From Pseudomonadota bacterium (lineage in GTDB: Bacteria > Pseudomonadota > Gammaproteobacteria > Burkholderiales > Gallionellaceae), in contig JAJZUH010000008.1 in assembly GCA_021847165.1 (NCBI GenBank), positions 1 through 23,461 on the forward strand: a stretch of DNA of 23,461 nt. The letters are read 5' to 3'. The position numbers and the translations under genes were made by a program. The notes beneath the pieces are model-generated. The model saw only the letters and a list, made by a program, of their open reading frames with translations, searched no databases and was not told the origin of the DNA. Positions 7,223 to 15,340 of the stretch are shown piece by piece (the first letter of the stretch is position 1; every line of letters begins with the position of its first letter).

Positions 7223-8884
7223 ATGCTCAACCATCTCATCATCCGCGACTTCGTCATTGTTGACACGCTCGAACTCGATTTCCCGGCCGGTTTCACGGCG
7301 CTGACCGGCGAGACCGGGGCAGGAAAATCCATCCTCATCGATGCGTTATCGCTGGCGCTGGGGGAGCGGGGCGATGCGGGCATGGTGCGGGCCGGGTGCG
7401 AACGCGCCGAGATCGCTGCGGAGTTCGATGTGTCCGGCATGCCGCCATTGCAGGCCTGGCTGCGCGAACAGGAGCTGGAAGGCGACGAAGGTTCGTGCCT
7501 GTTGCGCCGCACGCTGGATGCCGCCGGACGATCGCGCGGCTTCATCAACGGGCGCAGTGCCACGCTGCAGCAATTGCGCGAAGCGGGCGAGATGCTGCTG
7601 GATATCCACGGCCAGCATGCGCACCAATCCCTGCTGCGCGCCGAGGCGCAGCGCGACCTGCTGGACAGCCACGCGGGGCTGGGCAGGCAGGCCGAGGAAG
7701 TCGCGGCCGCTTTCAAGGCATGGCAGGCATTGCATCGCCGCCGTCTGCTGCTGGAGCAGAACGCCGAAGCGGTTGCGGCCGAGCGCGAACTGCTGTCGTT
7801 CCAGCGGCGCGAACTGGAAACGCTGAATTTCACCGTCGCTGAATGGGAGGCACTGCAGGCGGACCATGCGCGCCTGTCGCACGCGGCGAGCCTGCTGGAG
7901 ACGGCGCAGTTCGGCGTGGAAGTGCTGTCGGAATCGGATACGGCCTGCCTGGCCCAGCTGAATGCGCTGACTGCGCGCCTGCGCGGCGGGCTGGAATTCG
8001 ATGCCGCGCTGCAGGACACGCTGACCATGCTGGAAAGCGCGCAAAACGAACTGCAGGAAGCGGTGTATGCGTTGCGCCATTACCAGCAAAAGCTGGATGC
8101 CGACCCGCAGCGCCTGCAGCAGCAGGAGCAGCGCATGGCCGACGTGGTCGAGGCCGCGCGTAAATACCGCGTACCGGCGGAGCAATTGCCGGAGGCGCTG
8201 ACGAAGATCGTGGCGCGCCTGGACGAACTCGGCGGCAGCGCGGACCTGGCCGAACTGGCCGGGCAGGACGAGGCTGCACGCAACCACTACCTTCGTGTGG
8301 CGGCGAAACTGAGCGAGGCGCGCATCGCGGCAGCGCAAACCCTGTCCGCGGAGATCACTGCCGCCATGCAAACGCTGGCGATGCAGGGCGGGCAGTTCTC
8401 CGTGGCCTTGTTGCCGTTGAACGAAGGCAATGCGCAGGGGCTGGAAATGGTGGAGTTCCAGGTGGCGGCCAACCAGGGCACGCCTTTGCGCAGCCTGGCC
8501 AAGGTTGCGTCGGGCGGCGAGCTGTCGCGCATCAGCCTGGCGATCCAGGTCGCCGCCAGTCGTGCGGCGACCGTGCCGACCTTGATCTTCGACGAGGTGG
8601 ACAGCGGCATCGGCGGGCGTGTGGCGGAGATCGTCGGCGCCTTGCTGAAGCAGCTGGGCAAGCGGCACCAGGTCATGTGCGTCACGCATCTGCCGCAGGT
8701 GGCGGCCCAGGCCGATGCGCAATGGCAAGTGAGCAAGGCGGCGCATGCCGGGAAGACGTTGAGCAGCATCCGTGTATTGAGCGGGCCGGAGCGCATCGAA
8801 GAGATCGCGCGCATGCTGGGCGGGGTAAAGATCACGGAAACCACGCGCAAGCATGCGGCCGAGCTTCTCGGGGCTCCTGCTTGA
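7223..8884 (+). CDS. recN: DNA repair protein RecN (SMC-like ATPase)
   Basis: At 553 residues the length matches RecN. It is an SMC-like ATPase acting in recombinational repair of double-strand breaks. The Walker A motif GETGAGKS is at 29-36, the ABC signature SGGELSR at 430-436 and Walker B LIFDEVDSGIGG around D457/E458. The middle region (about 150-380) is rich in Glu, Gln, Leu and Ala and should form the coiled coil. The N-terminus MLNHLIIRDFVIVDTLELDF is typical. The ATG immediately follows the nadK TAA with no gap and no clear ribosome binding site, suggesting translational coupling. No LexA-like palindrome is seen in front of nadK or recN, unlike the SOS-controlled E. coli gene; the LexA sequence of this lineage may differ. 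Confidence 0.97.
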   Translation: MLNHLIIRDFVIVDTLELDFPAGFTALTGETGAGKSILIDALSLALGERGDAGMVRAGCERAEIAAEFDVSGMPPLQAWLREQELEGDEGSCLLRRTLDAAGRSRGFINGRSATLQQLREAGEMLLDIHGQHAHQSLLRAEAQRDLLDSHAGLGRQAEEVAAAFKAWQALHRRRLLLEQNAEAVAAERELLSFQRRELETLNFTVAEWEALQADHARLSHAASLLETAQFGVEVLSESDTACLAQLNALTARLRGGLEFDAALQDTLTMLESAQNELQEAVYALRHYQQKLDADPQRLQQQEQRMADVVEAARKYRVPAEQLPEALTKIVARLDELGGSADLAELAGQDEAARNHYLRVAAKLSEARIAAAQTLSAEITAAMQTLAMQGGQFSVALLPLNEGNAQGLEMVEFQVAANQGTPLRSLAKVASGGELSRISLAIQVAASRAATVPTLIFDEVDSGIGGRVAEIVGALLKQLGKRHQVMCVTHLPQVAAQADAQWQVSKAAHAGKTLSSIRVLSGPERIEEIARMLGGVKITETTRKHAAELLGAPA

Positions 8885-8907
8885 GGTATCATGCCGCCCT
8901 CTAATAT
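8881..8907 (+). promoter_or_regulatory. Weak candidate promoter for bamE-dapB
   Basis: TTGAGG (8881-8886, overlapping the recN stop) and TAATAT (8902-8907) are 15 bases apart, two shorter than optimal. The position, 28 bases before the bamE start, is sensible. Confidence 0.25.
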
Positions 8908-8934
8908 GTAAGCCAGATCGAAATAAGAGCCCAA

Positions 8935-10093
<1,159 letters not shown>

Positions 10094-10103
10094 AGGAGTC
10101 GCC

Positions 10104-10664
10104 ATGGAGAAGAAAAATCTGCCGGCCGCTGGCTGGGACTGGGTGGGGCGTTATGTGGCCGTCATCGTACTGTCGCTGGTCCTGGCAACCGCGCTCGGCA
10201 ATATGGAATTGTTTGTGAAGACCACGATAGGCGGCAAGCTCAATGCGTCCCACATCGTGGAGTTTCTTGGGTATGGCATGGCACTGGCGGCGTTCTGGGT
10301 GCTCGGACAGCGTGCCACCATCGCCGTGCAGCAGCATGAAGGGAAATGGTCGTTCATGCAGCACCTGATTCTGCCGGCGGTGAGCCTGGTCGCCGTTGCG
10401 CTGGCCTACTCGGTCTTGCTCCTGCTGCTCAAGCCGGTGATGGATGCCGCGCTGCACAATATCTACAACTGGACGTTCATTGTCGGCATCCTGGGGTGCG
10501 CGGGCTGGCTGGTCATGGCCGTGCTGAATCAGTCGGCATCGCTGACCGCATTGTTCACCGAGCGCAAATCGAACGAGCCGGATCGCACTTGCCCCGGTTG
10601 CGGTGCGAGCTGCGATGAGGCGGACAAGTTCTGCAAACGATGCGGCATGGCGCTGGGCGGGTAA
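10104..10664 (+). CDS. Four-helix membrane protein with C-terminal zinc ribbon, unknown function
   Basis: The protein is 186 residues. Hydrophobic segments at about 17-33, 51-68, 88-109 and 122-141 suggest four inner-membrane helices. A cytosolic C-terminal tail carries a zinc ribbon: CPGC (163-166) and CKRC (177-180), with an extra Cys170 between. The tail begins after a charged linker (TERKSNEPDR). I do not recognise a named family; zinc-ribbon membrane proteins of this kind are usually annotated as hypothetical. A strong ribosome binding site (AAAGGAG) lies seven bases before the ATG. It starts 10 bases after dapB and is probably the last gene of the bamE-dapB unit. Nothing visible links it to lysine synthesis, so shared transcription need not mean shared function. 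Confidence 0.85.
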   Translation: MEKKNLPAAGWDWVGRYVAVIVLSLVLATALGNMELFVKTTIGGKLNASHIVEFLGYGMALAAFWVLGQRATIAVQQHEGKWSFMQHLILPAVSLVAVALAYSVLLLLLKPVMDAALHNIYNWTFIVGILGCAGWLVMAVLNQSASLTALFTERKSNEPDRTCPGCGASCDEADKFCKRCGMALGG

Positions 10665-10761
10665 TTCTGCCCGGCCCGCAAAGCCCGGCGATAAGGGGTT
10701 GTGGCACACGAGGAACGGATCGGGGATGGGTTGCATGAGGATGTAATGGGTTCGAAATAGA

Positions 10762-10777
10762 CCGCGAACATACGCGG
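10762..10777. repeat. Small perfect palindrome upstream of the ODP-like gene
   Basis: CCGCG and CGCGG flank a six-base AACATA spacer. The element ends 19 bases before the start codon of the MBL-fold gene. It could be an operator half-site pair or a leader hairpin; five-base arms can also arise by chance in GC-rich DNA. It is the only structured part I see in the 132-base gap 10665-10796, apart from the GGGGGAAG ribosome binding site. Confidence 0.35.
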
Positions 10778-10796
10778 CATTCAAATAGGGGGAAGT

Positions 10797-11555
10797 ATGC
10801 GCAACATCGTGCTGTTCGGTAGCGAGGGTCACAATTTCATCCTGTTGAACGAGAGCGAGCCGGGGGAAGAGGCGGGCGTGCGTTCAAACCAGTACCTGGT
10901 CCAGCATGGAGATGCCGGGGTAATGCTGGATCCGGGCGGATTCGGCGTGATGCCGCGCGTGCTGGCCGAGTTGCTGCGTTACCTCTCACCTACCCAGCTC
11001 AAGGGGATCGTGCTTTCGCACCAGGATCCGGACATCGTCGGCGGGCTGGCGACCTGGCTCGAACTGACCGGGGCGCCGGTCTATGTTTCCGAGATATGGC
11101 TGCGTTTCCTGCCCCACTATGGCATCAAGGGCATGAGCCGCTTCGTGGGCGTGCCGGATCGGGGCATGGATTGGGAAGTCGGCCCCGGGTTTGAACTGAA
11201 GCTGGTTCCCGCGCATTTCCTGCATTCCGAAGGACAGATCAACGTATACGATCCGGTATCGAAGATATTGTTCAGTGGCGATATCGGTGCAGCCATGCTG
11301 CCGATGGACAAGGATTATGTGTTCGTGGACGATTTTGCCGGGCATCTCCGTTACATCGAGGGTTTTCACCGCCGCTACATGTGTTCCAACCGGGCAGCCC
11401 GCATCTGGGTGGAACGCGTCTCCCGGCTGGATATCGACATGATCGCGCCGCAGCACGGTCCCATTTATCGCGGCAAGGCGGTGAAGGAATTCCTGTCCTG
11501 GTTCAAGGAGCTGCAATGCGGCGTCGACTTGATGACCGGTGACGGGCAGGTCTGA
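10797..11555 (+). CDS. MBL-fold protein resembling oxygen-binding di-iron (ODP/flavodiiron-type) proteins
   Basis: The protein has 252 residues and one metallo-beta-lactamase-fold domain. Ligand-like motifs appear in order: SHQDPDIVGG (H75, D77, D79, then I80), HFLHSEGQ (H140 or H143), FSGDIG (D162) and PQHGP (H220). The order and spacing resemble the flavodiiron/ODP branch (HxExDH...H...D...H) rather than hydrolytic lactamases. It lacks the flavodoxin domain of true flavodiiron NO/O2 reductases. Related stand-alone ODP proteins have been described as di-iron oxygen sensors, and that is the likely role here, but it is inferred. The first-iron Glu is Asp here, and the histidine expected after D79 is Ile. 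The gene starts behind a strong GGGGGAAG site. It is two bases upstream of a GGDEF-EAL gene, so the pair should be co-translated and may work together. Confidence 0.8.
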   Translation: MRNIVLFGSEGHNFILLNESEPGEEAGVRSNQYLVQHGDAGVMLDPGGFGVMPRVLAELLRYLSPTQLKGIVLSHQDPDIVGGLATWLELTGAPVYVSEIWLRFLPHYGIKGMSRFVGVPDRGMDWEVGPGFELKLVPAHFLHSEGQINVYDPVSKILFSGDIGAAMLPMDKDYVFVDDFAGHLRYIEGFHRRYMCSNRAARIWVERVSRLDIDMIAPQHGPIYRGKAVKEFLSWFKELQCGVDLMTGDGQV

Positions 11556-11557
11556 CC

Positions 11558-13741
11558 ATGCTGCCCATCTTTACCGTGGTGCCCCAGAATCTGGAAGGGA
11601 TGCGCCAGCAGGTGCTGGAGCGTTTCGCTTCGCTGATCGAAAACCAGACGCGCACCCAGCTGTTCGCGGAAAACGTCGGCGCGCTGGTGCACGACGTCAA
11701 TGCCGAAATCAATGCAGGACATGCGCAAAGCATCCAGTTGCTGGACAAGATCGACATCAGCCAGGCGGACCGCGATGCGATCCAGTCGCGTCTGCGCAAC
11801 GACATGGCGCTGGCCGGGCGGCTGGACAAGACGCTGGAACTGCTGCTGGGGGAGCGGCGGCGGCAATGGGATGTGAATGACGAGCACCTGCGTCGGGTCA
11901 TGCTCGACTTCAACAGGACAGTGGAGAATCTTGCCGGCACGCTGGTGGAGAAGGACCTGCTGGAACGGCAGAGCCATGTGCTGGAAAATATCATCATTTC
12001 GCACGAGAAGGTGTCGCAGTGGCGCTTGTTCGTGCAAGAGATCCTGTCCAGCTTTCATTCCATTTTCCCGTTCAATTTCTTCTTCATCGCCTTTGCCGAA
12101 GAGCACGGCTTGTCGCTCTACCTGTATTTCCTGGGGGACTATTCGCACGAGGTGAAAGAGTCGGTACGCGGCAGGCTCGTGCGCGAGATGCTGGCCAAGC
12201 TGGGCTTGCCGGAAGACACGCTGATCGACACCGAGGAGTTCGAGATACCGGCGCATGCCAAGGTGGATTCGCTGAACGATATCGACCTCATTACCGTGCG
12301 CGTGCCGGAACTCGACACGCTCAATCTGGCGGGCGTGCTGGGCGTGGCATACGGCTCGCTGCAGAAGCTGACCGCCCAGGAAGCCAGCGTCATTCGTTCC
12401 ATCCTCGCCGTGATGGTCATGGTGGTCGGCTCCAGCAAGGCGTTGAGCAAGACGCTTGCCGAACTGGAGTATTACTCCACGCACGATCCGCTGACCGGTT
12501 TGCACAACCGCCGTCATTTCAACGAGATGCTGGAATACGAGATCGATCGTTCGGAGCGGCACCGGCACGAATTTTCCATCCTGATGCTGGATCTGGACGA
12601 TTTCAAGGATATCAACGATACCTATGGCCATCCGTGCGGCGACGCCACCCTGCGCGCGGTATCCGAAATAGTGCGCGGTACCATGCGCAAGGGCGACCTC
12701 ACCACGCGTATCGGCGGCGACGAATTCGCCATCATCCTCACCGAGACCAGCCAGGACGGAGCGCGCGAGGTGGCGGAAAAATTGCGGATGGTCTTGCGCG
12801 ACCACAAGTTCGAAGCGCCCAACGGCAAGACTTTCCATATCACCACGTCGATCGGTCTGATCGCCTATCCCAAGGATGCGCAGAATATCTCCGACCTGAT
12901 GGCGGGGGTGGATATCGGCTTGTATCGCGCCAAGTCCATCGGCAAGGACAGCGTATGTTCGGTGGAGCAGGTCGAGGACAAGATCCAGACGGGGCGCCAT
13001 GTGCGCGACCATGCCGAAAAGCTGCGCGAGGCCTTGCGCAACGGGCATATCCAGCCCTACTTCCAGCCCATCCTGGATTGCAAGAGCGGGGAGATCTTTG
13101 CCTATGAAGCGCTGGCGCGGCTGGTCGAACCGAACGGCGAAACCATTTCTGCCGGTGCCTTCATCGAGACCATCGAAAAATACGGCATGGGGCGCGAGCT
13201 GGATCGCGTGATGATCCAGAAATCGCTGGAGACCCTGAAGGCGCACATCGCCGGCAACGGCGTCCCGCGCAAGCTGTTCATCAATCTGTCGTCGCAGGAG
13301 ATACAGGGGCGGGGCGTGCTGGGGTTCGCCGACAAGCTGTGCCAGGAGCTGGGCATCCCGCCGCAGAGCATCGTGTTCGAACTGCTGGAGCGCGATGCCA
13401 TCGGCGACATGACCCATATGCGCAAATTTCTGACGGAACTGCGCCGCAGCGGCTTTTCATTCGCCCTGGACGATTTCGGCAGCGGCTACAACTCCTTCCA
13501 CTATTTGCGCGAGCTGCATTTCGAGTTCGTCAAGCTGGATGGGGATTTTGTTCGCAACATCCTGGTTTCCAGGATCGATCACGCGCTGGTGAAGAACCTG
13601 AGCTGCATGTGCCGCGATCTGGGCATGATGATGGTGGCGGAATTCGTTGAATCGCAAGAGGTCATGAAGGCGCTGCAAGAGATGGGGGTGAACTACGCAC
13701 AGGGCTTCCACCTGGGTGTGCCCACACCGAGGATACTGTAG
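11558..13741 (+). CDS. Cytoplasmic GGDEF-EAL protein (c-di-GMP synthase/phosphodiesterase)
   Basis: The protein has 727 residues and no signal or membrane helix. The N-terminus (about 1-145) looks helical, then a GAF-like globular part (about 150-290) leads into GGDEF (about 305-470) and EAL (about 485-725) domains. The cyclase loop is intact (GGDEF 386-390), with an RxxD inhibitory site (R377, D380) five residues earlier. The EAL side keeps the main catalytic residues: E517 of EAL, NLSS, FELLE, LDDFGSGYNSF, VKLD, AEFVE and AQGF. Both activities are therefore possible, and which dominates cannot be read from sequence. It starts two bases after the stop of the ODP-like gene and so is probably translationally coupled. 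The simplest inference is that the di-iron protein supplies an input that sets the direction of c-di-GMP turnover. Confidence 0.95.
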   Translation: MLPIFTVVPQNLEGMRQQVLERFASLIENQTRTQLFAENVGALVHDVNAEINAGHAQSIQLLDKIDISQADRDAIQSRLRNDMALAGRLDKTLELLLGERRRQWDVNDEHLRRVMLDFNRTVENLAGTLVEKDLLERQSHVLENIIISHEKVSQWRLFVQEILSSFHSIFPFNFFFIAFAEEHGLSLYLYFLGDYSHEVKESVRGRLVREMLAKLGLPEDTLIDTEEFEIPAHAKVDSLNDIDLITVRVPELDTLNLAGVLGVAYGSLQKLTAQEASVIRSILAVMVMVVGSSKALSKTLAELEYYSTHDPLTGLHNRRHFNEMLEYEIDRSERHRHEFSILMLDLDDFKDINDTYGHPCGDATLRAVSEIVRGTMRKGDLTTRIGGDEFAIILTETSQDGAREVAEKLRMVLRDHKFEAPNGKTFHITTSIGLIAYPKDAQNISDLMAGVDIGLYRAKSIGKDSVCSVEQVEDKIQTGRHVRDHAEKLREALRNGHIQPYFQPILDCKSGEIFAYEALARLVEPNGETISAGAFIETIEKYGMGRELDRVMIQKSLETLKAHIAGNGVPRKLFINLSSQEIQGRGVLGFADKLCQELGIPPQSIVFELLERDAIGDMTHMRKFLTELRRSGFSFALDDFGSGYNSFHYLRELHFEFVKLDGDFVRNILVSRIDHALVKNLSCMCRDLGMMMVAEFVESQEVMKALQEMGVNYAQGFHLGVPTPRIL

Positions 13742-13748
13742 GCGCCGC

Positions 13749-14021
13749 ATGGACTGGAAAATATTCGCCACCGTTTTTGCCTCCGTTTTCATTGCCGAGA
13801 TGGGCGACAAGACGCAGCTCGCCACCATGCTGTTTGCCTCGGATAAAGAGGCGGGGAAATGGACCGTCTTCCTGGGCGCCTCGTTGGCGCTGGTCGCCGC
13901 TTCCGGTATTGGCGTGATGGCCGGAAGCTTGCTTGCCAGCCATGTCGGCGAGAAGTATTTGCACTATTTTGCCGGAGCCGGTTTTATCGTCATCGGCGCA
14001 TGGACGTTGTGGCGGGCCTGA
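13749..14021 (+). CDS. Half-size GDT1/UPF0016 family cation transporter
   Basis: The protein is 90 residues from the ATG at 13749, with three hydrophobic stretches (about 5-16, 38-63, 72-88). It has one copy of the family signature ExGDKT (EMGDKT at 17-22). Full-length GDT1/TMEM165 members have two such repeats in about 190-200 residues; single-repeat bacterial versions exist and presumably pair. Characterised relatives export Mn2+ or exchange Ca2+/Mn2+ for protons; the substrate here is unknown. No partner half-gene is seen next to it, so it may form a homodimer or work with a copy elsewhere. It follows the GGDEF-EAL gene by seven bases without a clear ribosome binding site. An in-frame upstream GTG at 13716 is possible but would lie inside the previous gene. 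Confidence 0.85.
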   Translation: MDWKIFATVFASVFIAEMGDKTQLATMLFASDKEAGKWTVFLGASLALVAASGIGVMAGSLLASHVGEKYLHYFAGAGFIVIGAWTLWRA

Positions 14022-14032
14022 GCACGGCCCAT

Positions 14033-14061
14033 TTGATGGGATAGCCGGTTTCGGCTATAAT
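14033..14061 (+). promoter_or_regulatory. Strong sigma70-type promoter for carA
   Basis: TTGATG (14033-14038) and a perfect TATAAT (14056-14061) are separated by exactly 17 bases. Transcription would start at about 14068, leaving a leader of about 65 bases before the GTG start of carA. Confidence 0.65.
14041..14058. promoter_or_regulatory. Palindrome inside the carA promoter, operator candidate
   Basis: ATAGCCG and CGGCTAT are perfect 7-base inverted arms around GTTT. The element fills the spacer between -35 and -10 and covers the first half of the TATAAT. A repressor bound here would block RNA polymerase. Which protein, if any, binds is unknown. Confidence 0.4.
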
Positions 14062-14075
14062 GCGCGGCAATCCAA

Positions 14076-14109
14076 AAGCGGGATGAACCACGGTTCGTCC
14101 CGCTTCTTT
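14076..14109 (+). terminator. Terminator-like hairpin in the carA leader
   Basis: A 13-bp stem (14076-14088 with 14093-14105, one G-U pair) and a CACG loop are followed by a short U-rich run ending in CTTT. Core arms are AAGCGGGA and TCCCGCTT. It begins about eight bases after the predicted transcription start and ends 24 bases before the carA start codon. It could attenuate carAB transcription or stop readthrough from the upstream genes. The U-tract is modest, so termination may be partial. Confidence 0.5.
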
Positions 14110-14133
14110 ATGTCCAGTTCGAGGGAGCATCCG

Positions 14134-15264
14134 GTGCCGCAAACAAGTCCTGCCATTCTAGTTTTAGCCGATGGGACAGTGTTTCGCGGTACTGCCATCG
14201 GTGCCTCCGGCAGCAGCGTCGGCGAGGTGGTGTTCAACACCTCCATCACCGGCTATCAGGAAATCCTCACCGATCCGTCTTATTGCAGGCAGATCGTCAC
14301 GCTGACCTATCCGCACATCGGCAACGTTGGCTGCAACCCGGAAGACGTGGAATCGCGCCAGGTGTTTGCCAGCGGCCTGATCATCCGCGACCTGTCCATG
14401 ATGGTGAGCAACTTCCGCAGCACGCAGTCTCTTCCGGAATACCTCAAGGCCAACAACGTGGTCGCCATCGCCGGCATCGATACGCGCAAGCTGACGCGCA
14501 TCCTGCGCACCAAGGGGGCGCAGAACGGCTGCATCGCCACCGGCGACGATATCGAGGCGGCGCTGAAAGCGGCGCGCGGTTTTGCCGGCCTGGCCGGCAT
14601 GGACCTGGCGCAAGTGGTCAGTTGCGACCAACCCTACGAATGGAAGCAGCGCGAGTGGGAGCTGGGTGTCGGTTACCGCGATGCCGCCGAATCGAAATTC
14701 CATGTGGTGGCGTACGACTTCGGCGTGAAGCGCAACATCCTGCGCATGCTCACCGAGCGCGGTTGCCGCATCACCGTGGTGCCGGCCAAGACCGGCGCCG
14801 CCGATGTGCTGGCGATGAAGCCGGATGGCGTGTTCCTGTCCAACGGTCCCGGCGATCCCGAGCCATGCGATTACGCGATCAATGCAACGAAGAAATTCCT
14901 TGAGGTTGGCATTCCCTTGTATGGCATTTGCCTGGGCCACCAGATCATGGGCTTGGCGGCGGGCGCAAAGACAGTGAAGATGAAGTTCGGACACCGTGGC
15001 GCCAACCACCCGGTGCAGGACACGCAGACCGGGCGCGTGATGATCACCAGCCAGAACCACGGTTTCGCCGTGGACGCGGCGACGCTGCCGAAGAACACGC
15101 GTGTGACCCACGTTTCGCTGTTCGATGGCACGCTGCAAGGCTTCGAATTGACCGACAAGCCGGCGTTCTGTTTCCAGGGGCACCCCGAAGCGAGCCCCGG
15201 TCCGCACGACGTGGCACCGTTATTCGACAAATTCGTTGGAATGATGGAGAAAAATAAAACCTAA
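14134..15264 (+). CDS. carA: Carbamoyl-phosphate synthase small (glutaminase) subunit
   Basis: From the GTG at 14134 the protein has 376 residues, the usual CarA length. It releases ammonia from glutamine and channels it to CarB for carbamoyl phosphate used in arginine and pyrimidine synthesis. The N-terminal CarA domain begins [14 protein letters not shown]. The class I amidotransferase triad is present: C266 in GICLGHQ, H350 and E352 in GHPEASPGP. The GTG is chosen because GAGGGAG (14121-14127) lies six bases upstream; an ATG at 14110 is in frame but directly abuts the leader hairpin and has no ribosome binding site. Reading further upstream to 13933 would run through the promoter and cannot be right. 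carB follows after a 76-base gap holding an inverted repeat. Confidence 0.96.
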   Translation: MPQTSPAILVLADGTVFRGTAIGASGSSVGEVVFNTSITGYQEILTDPSYCRQIVTLTYPHIGNVGCNPEDVESRQVFASGLIIRDLSMMVSNFRSTQSLPEYLKANNVVAIAGIDTRKLTRILRTKGAQNGCIATGDDIEAALKAARGFAGLAGMDLAQVVSCDQPYEWKQREWELGVGYRDAAESKFHVVAYDFGVKRNILRMLTERGCRITVVPAKTGAADVLAMKPDGVFLSNGPGDPEPCDYAINATKKFLEVGIPLYGICLGHQIMGLAAGAKTVKMKFGHRGANHPVQDTQTGRVMITSQNHGFAVDAATLPKNTRVTHVSLFDGTLQGFELTDKPAFCFQGHPEASPGPHDVAPLFDKFVGMMEKNKT

Positions 15265-15266
15265 GC

Positions 15267-15320
15267 CACAGAGAACACAGGGATCGCAGGGCATCAGCGC
15301 TCTGCCCTGTGTTCTCTGTG
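15267..15320. repeat. Long inverted-repeat element between carA and carB
   Basis: The arms CACAGAGAACACAGGG (15267-15282) and CCCTGTGTTCTCTGTG (15305-15320) are perfect 16-base inverted repeats. The centre can add a further six-pair stem (15287-15292 with 15299-15304). The ACAGAG-type sequence resembles short dispersed palindromes seen between genes in many environmental proteobacteria, as I recall it. It sits in an operon whose two products must be made in equal amounts, starting two bases after the carA stop and ending 20 bases before the carB ATG. No long T-run follows, so it is not a classical terminator. It could stabilise mRNA ends or simply be an inserted mobile repeat. Confidence 0.75.
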
Positions 15321-15340
15321 AACCCAGCGGCTAAAAGATT

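Noticed and set aside
10652..10675. Hairpin GCTGGGC/GCCCGGC at the end of the zinc-ribbon gene as a terminator
   Set aside because: It overlaps the stop codon, has a 10-base loop and no T-run follows.
10702..10718. TGGCAC resembling a sigma54 -24 element upstream of the ODP-like gene
   Set aside because: There is no GC at the required -12 spacing.
11465..13417. 650-codon minus-strand open frame opposite the GGDEF-EAL gene
   Set aside because: No motifs, compositionally a mirror of the coding strand, no ribosome binding site.
13933..14133. Upstream extension of carA in the same frame
   Set aside because: It crosses the GDT1 gene end, the promoter and the leader hairpin; the GTG at 14134 has a well-spaced ribosome binding site and gives normal CarA length.
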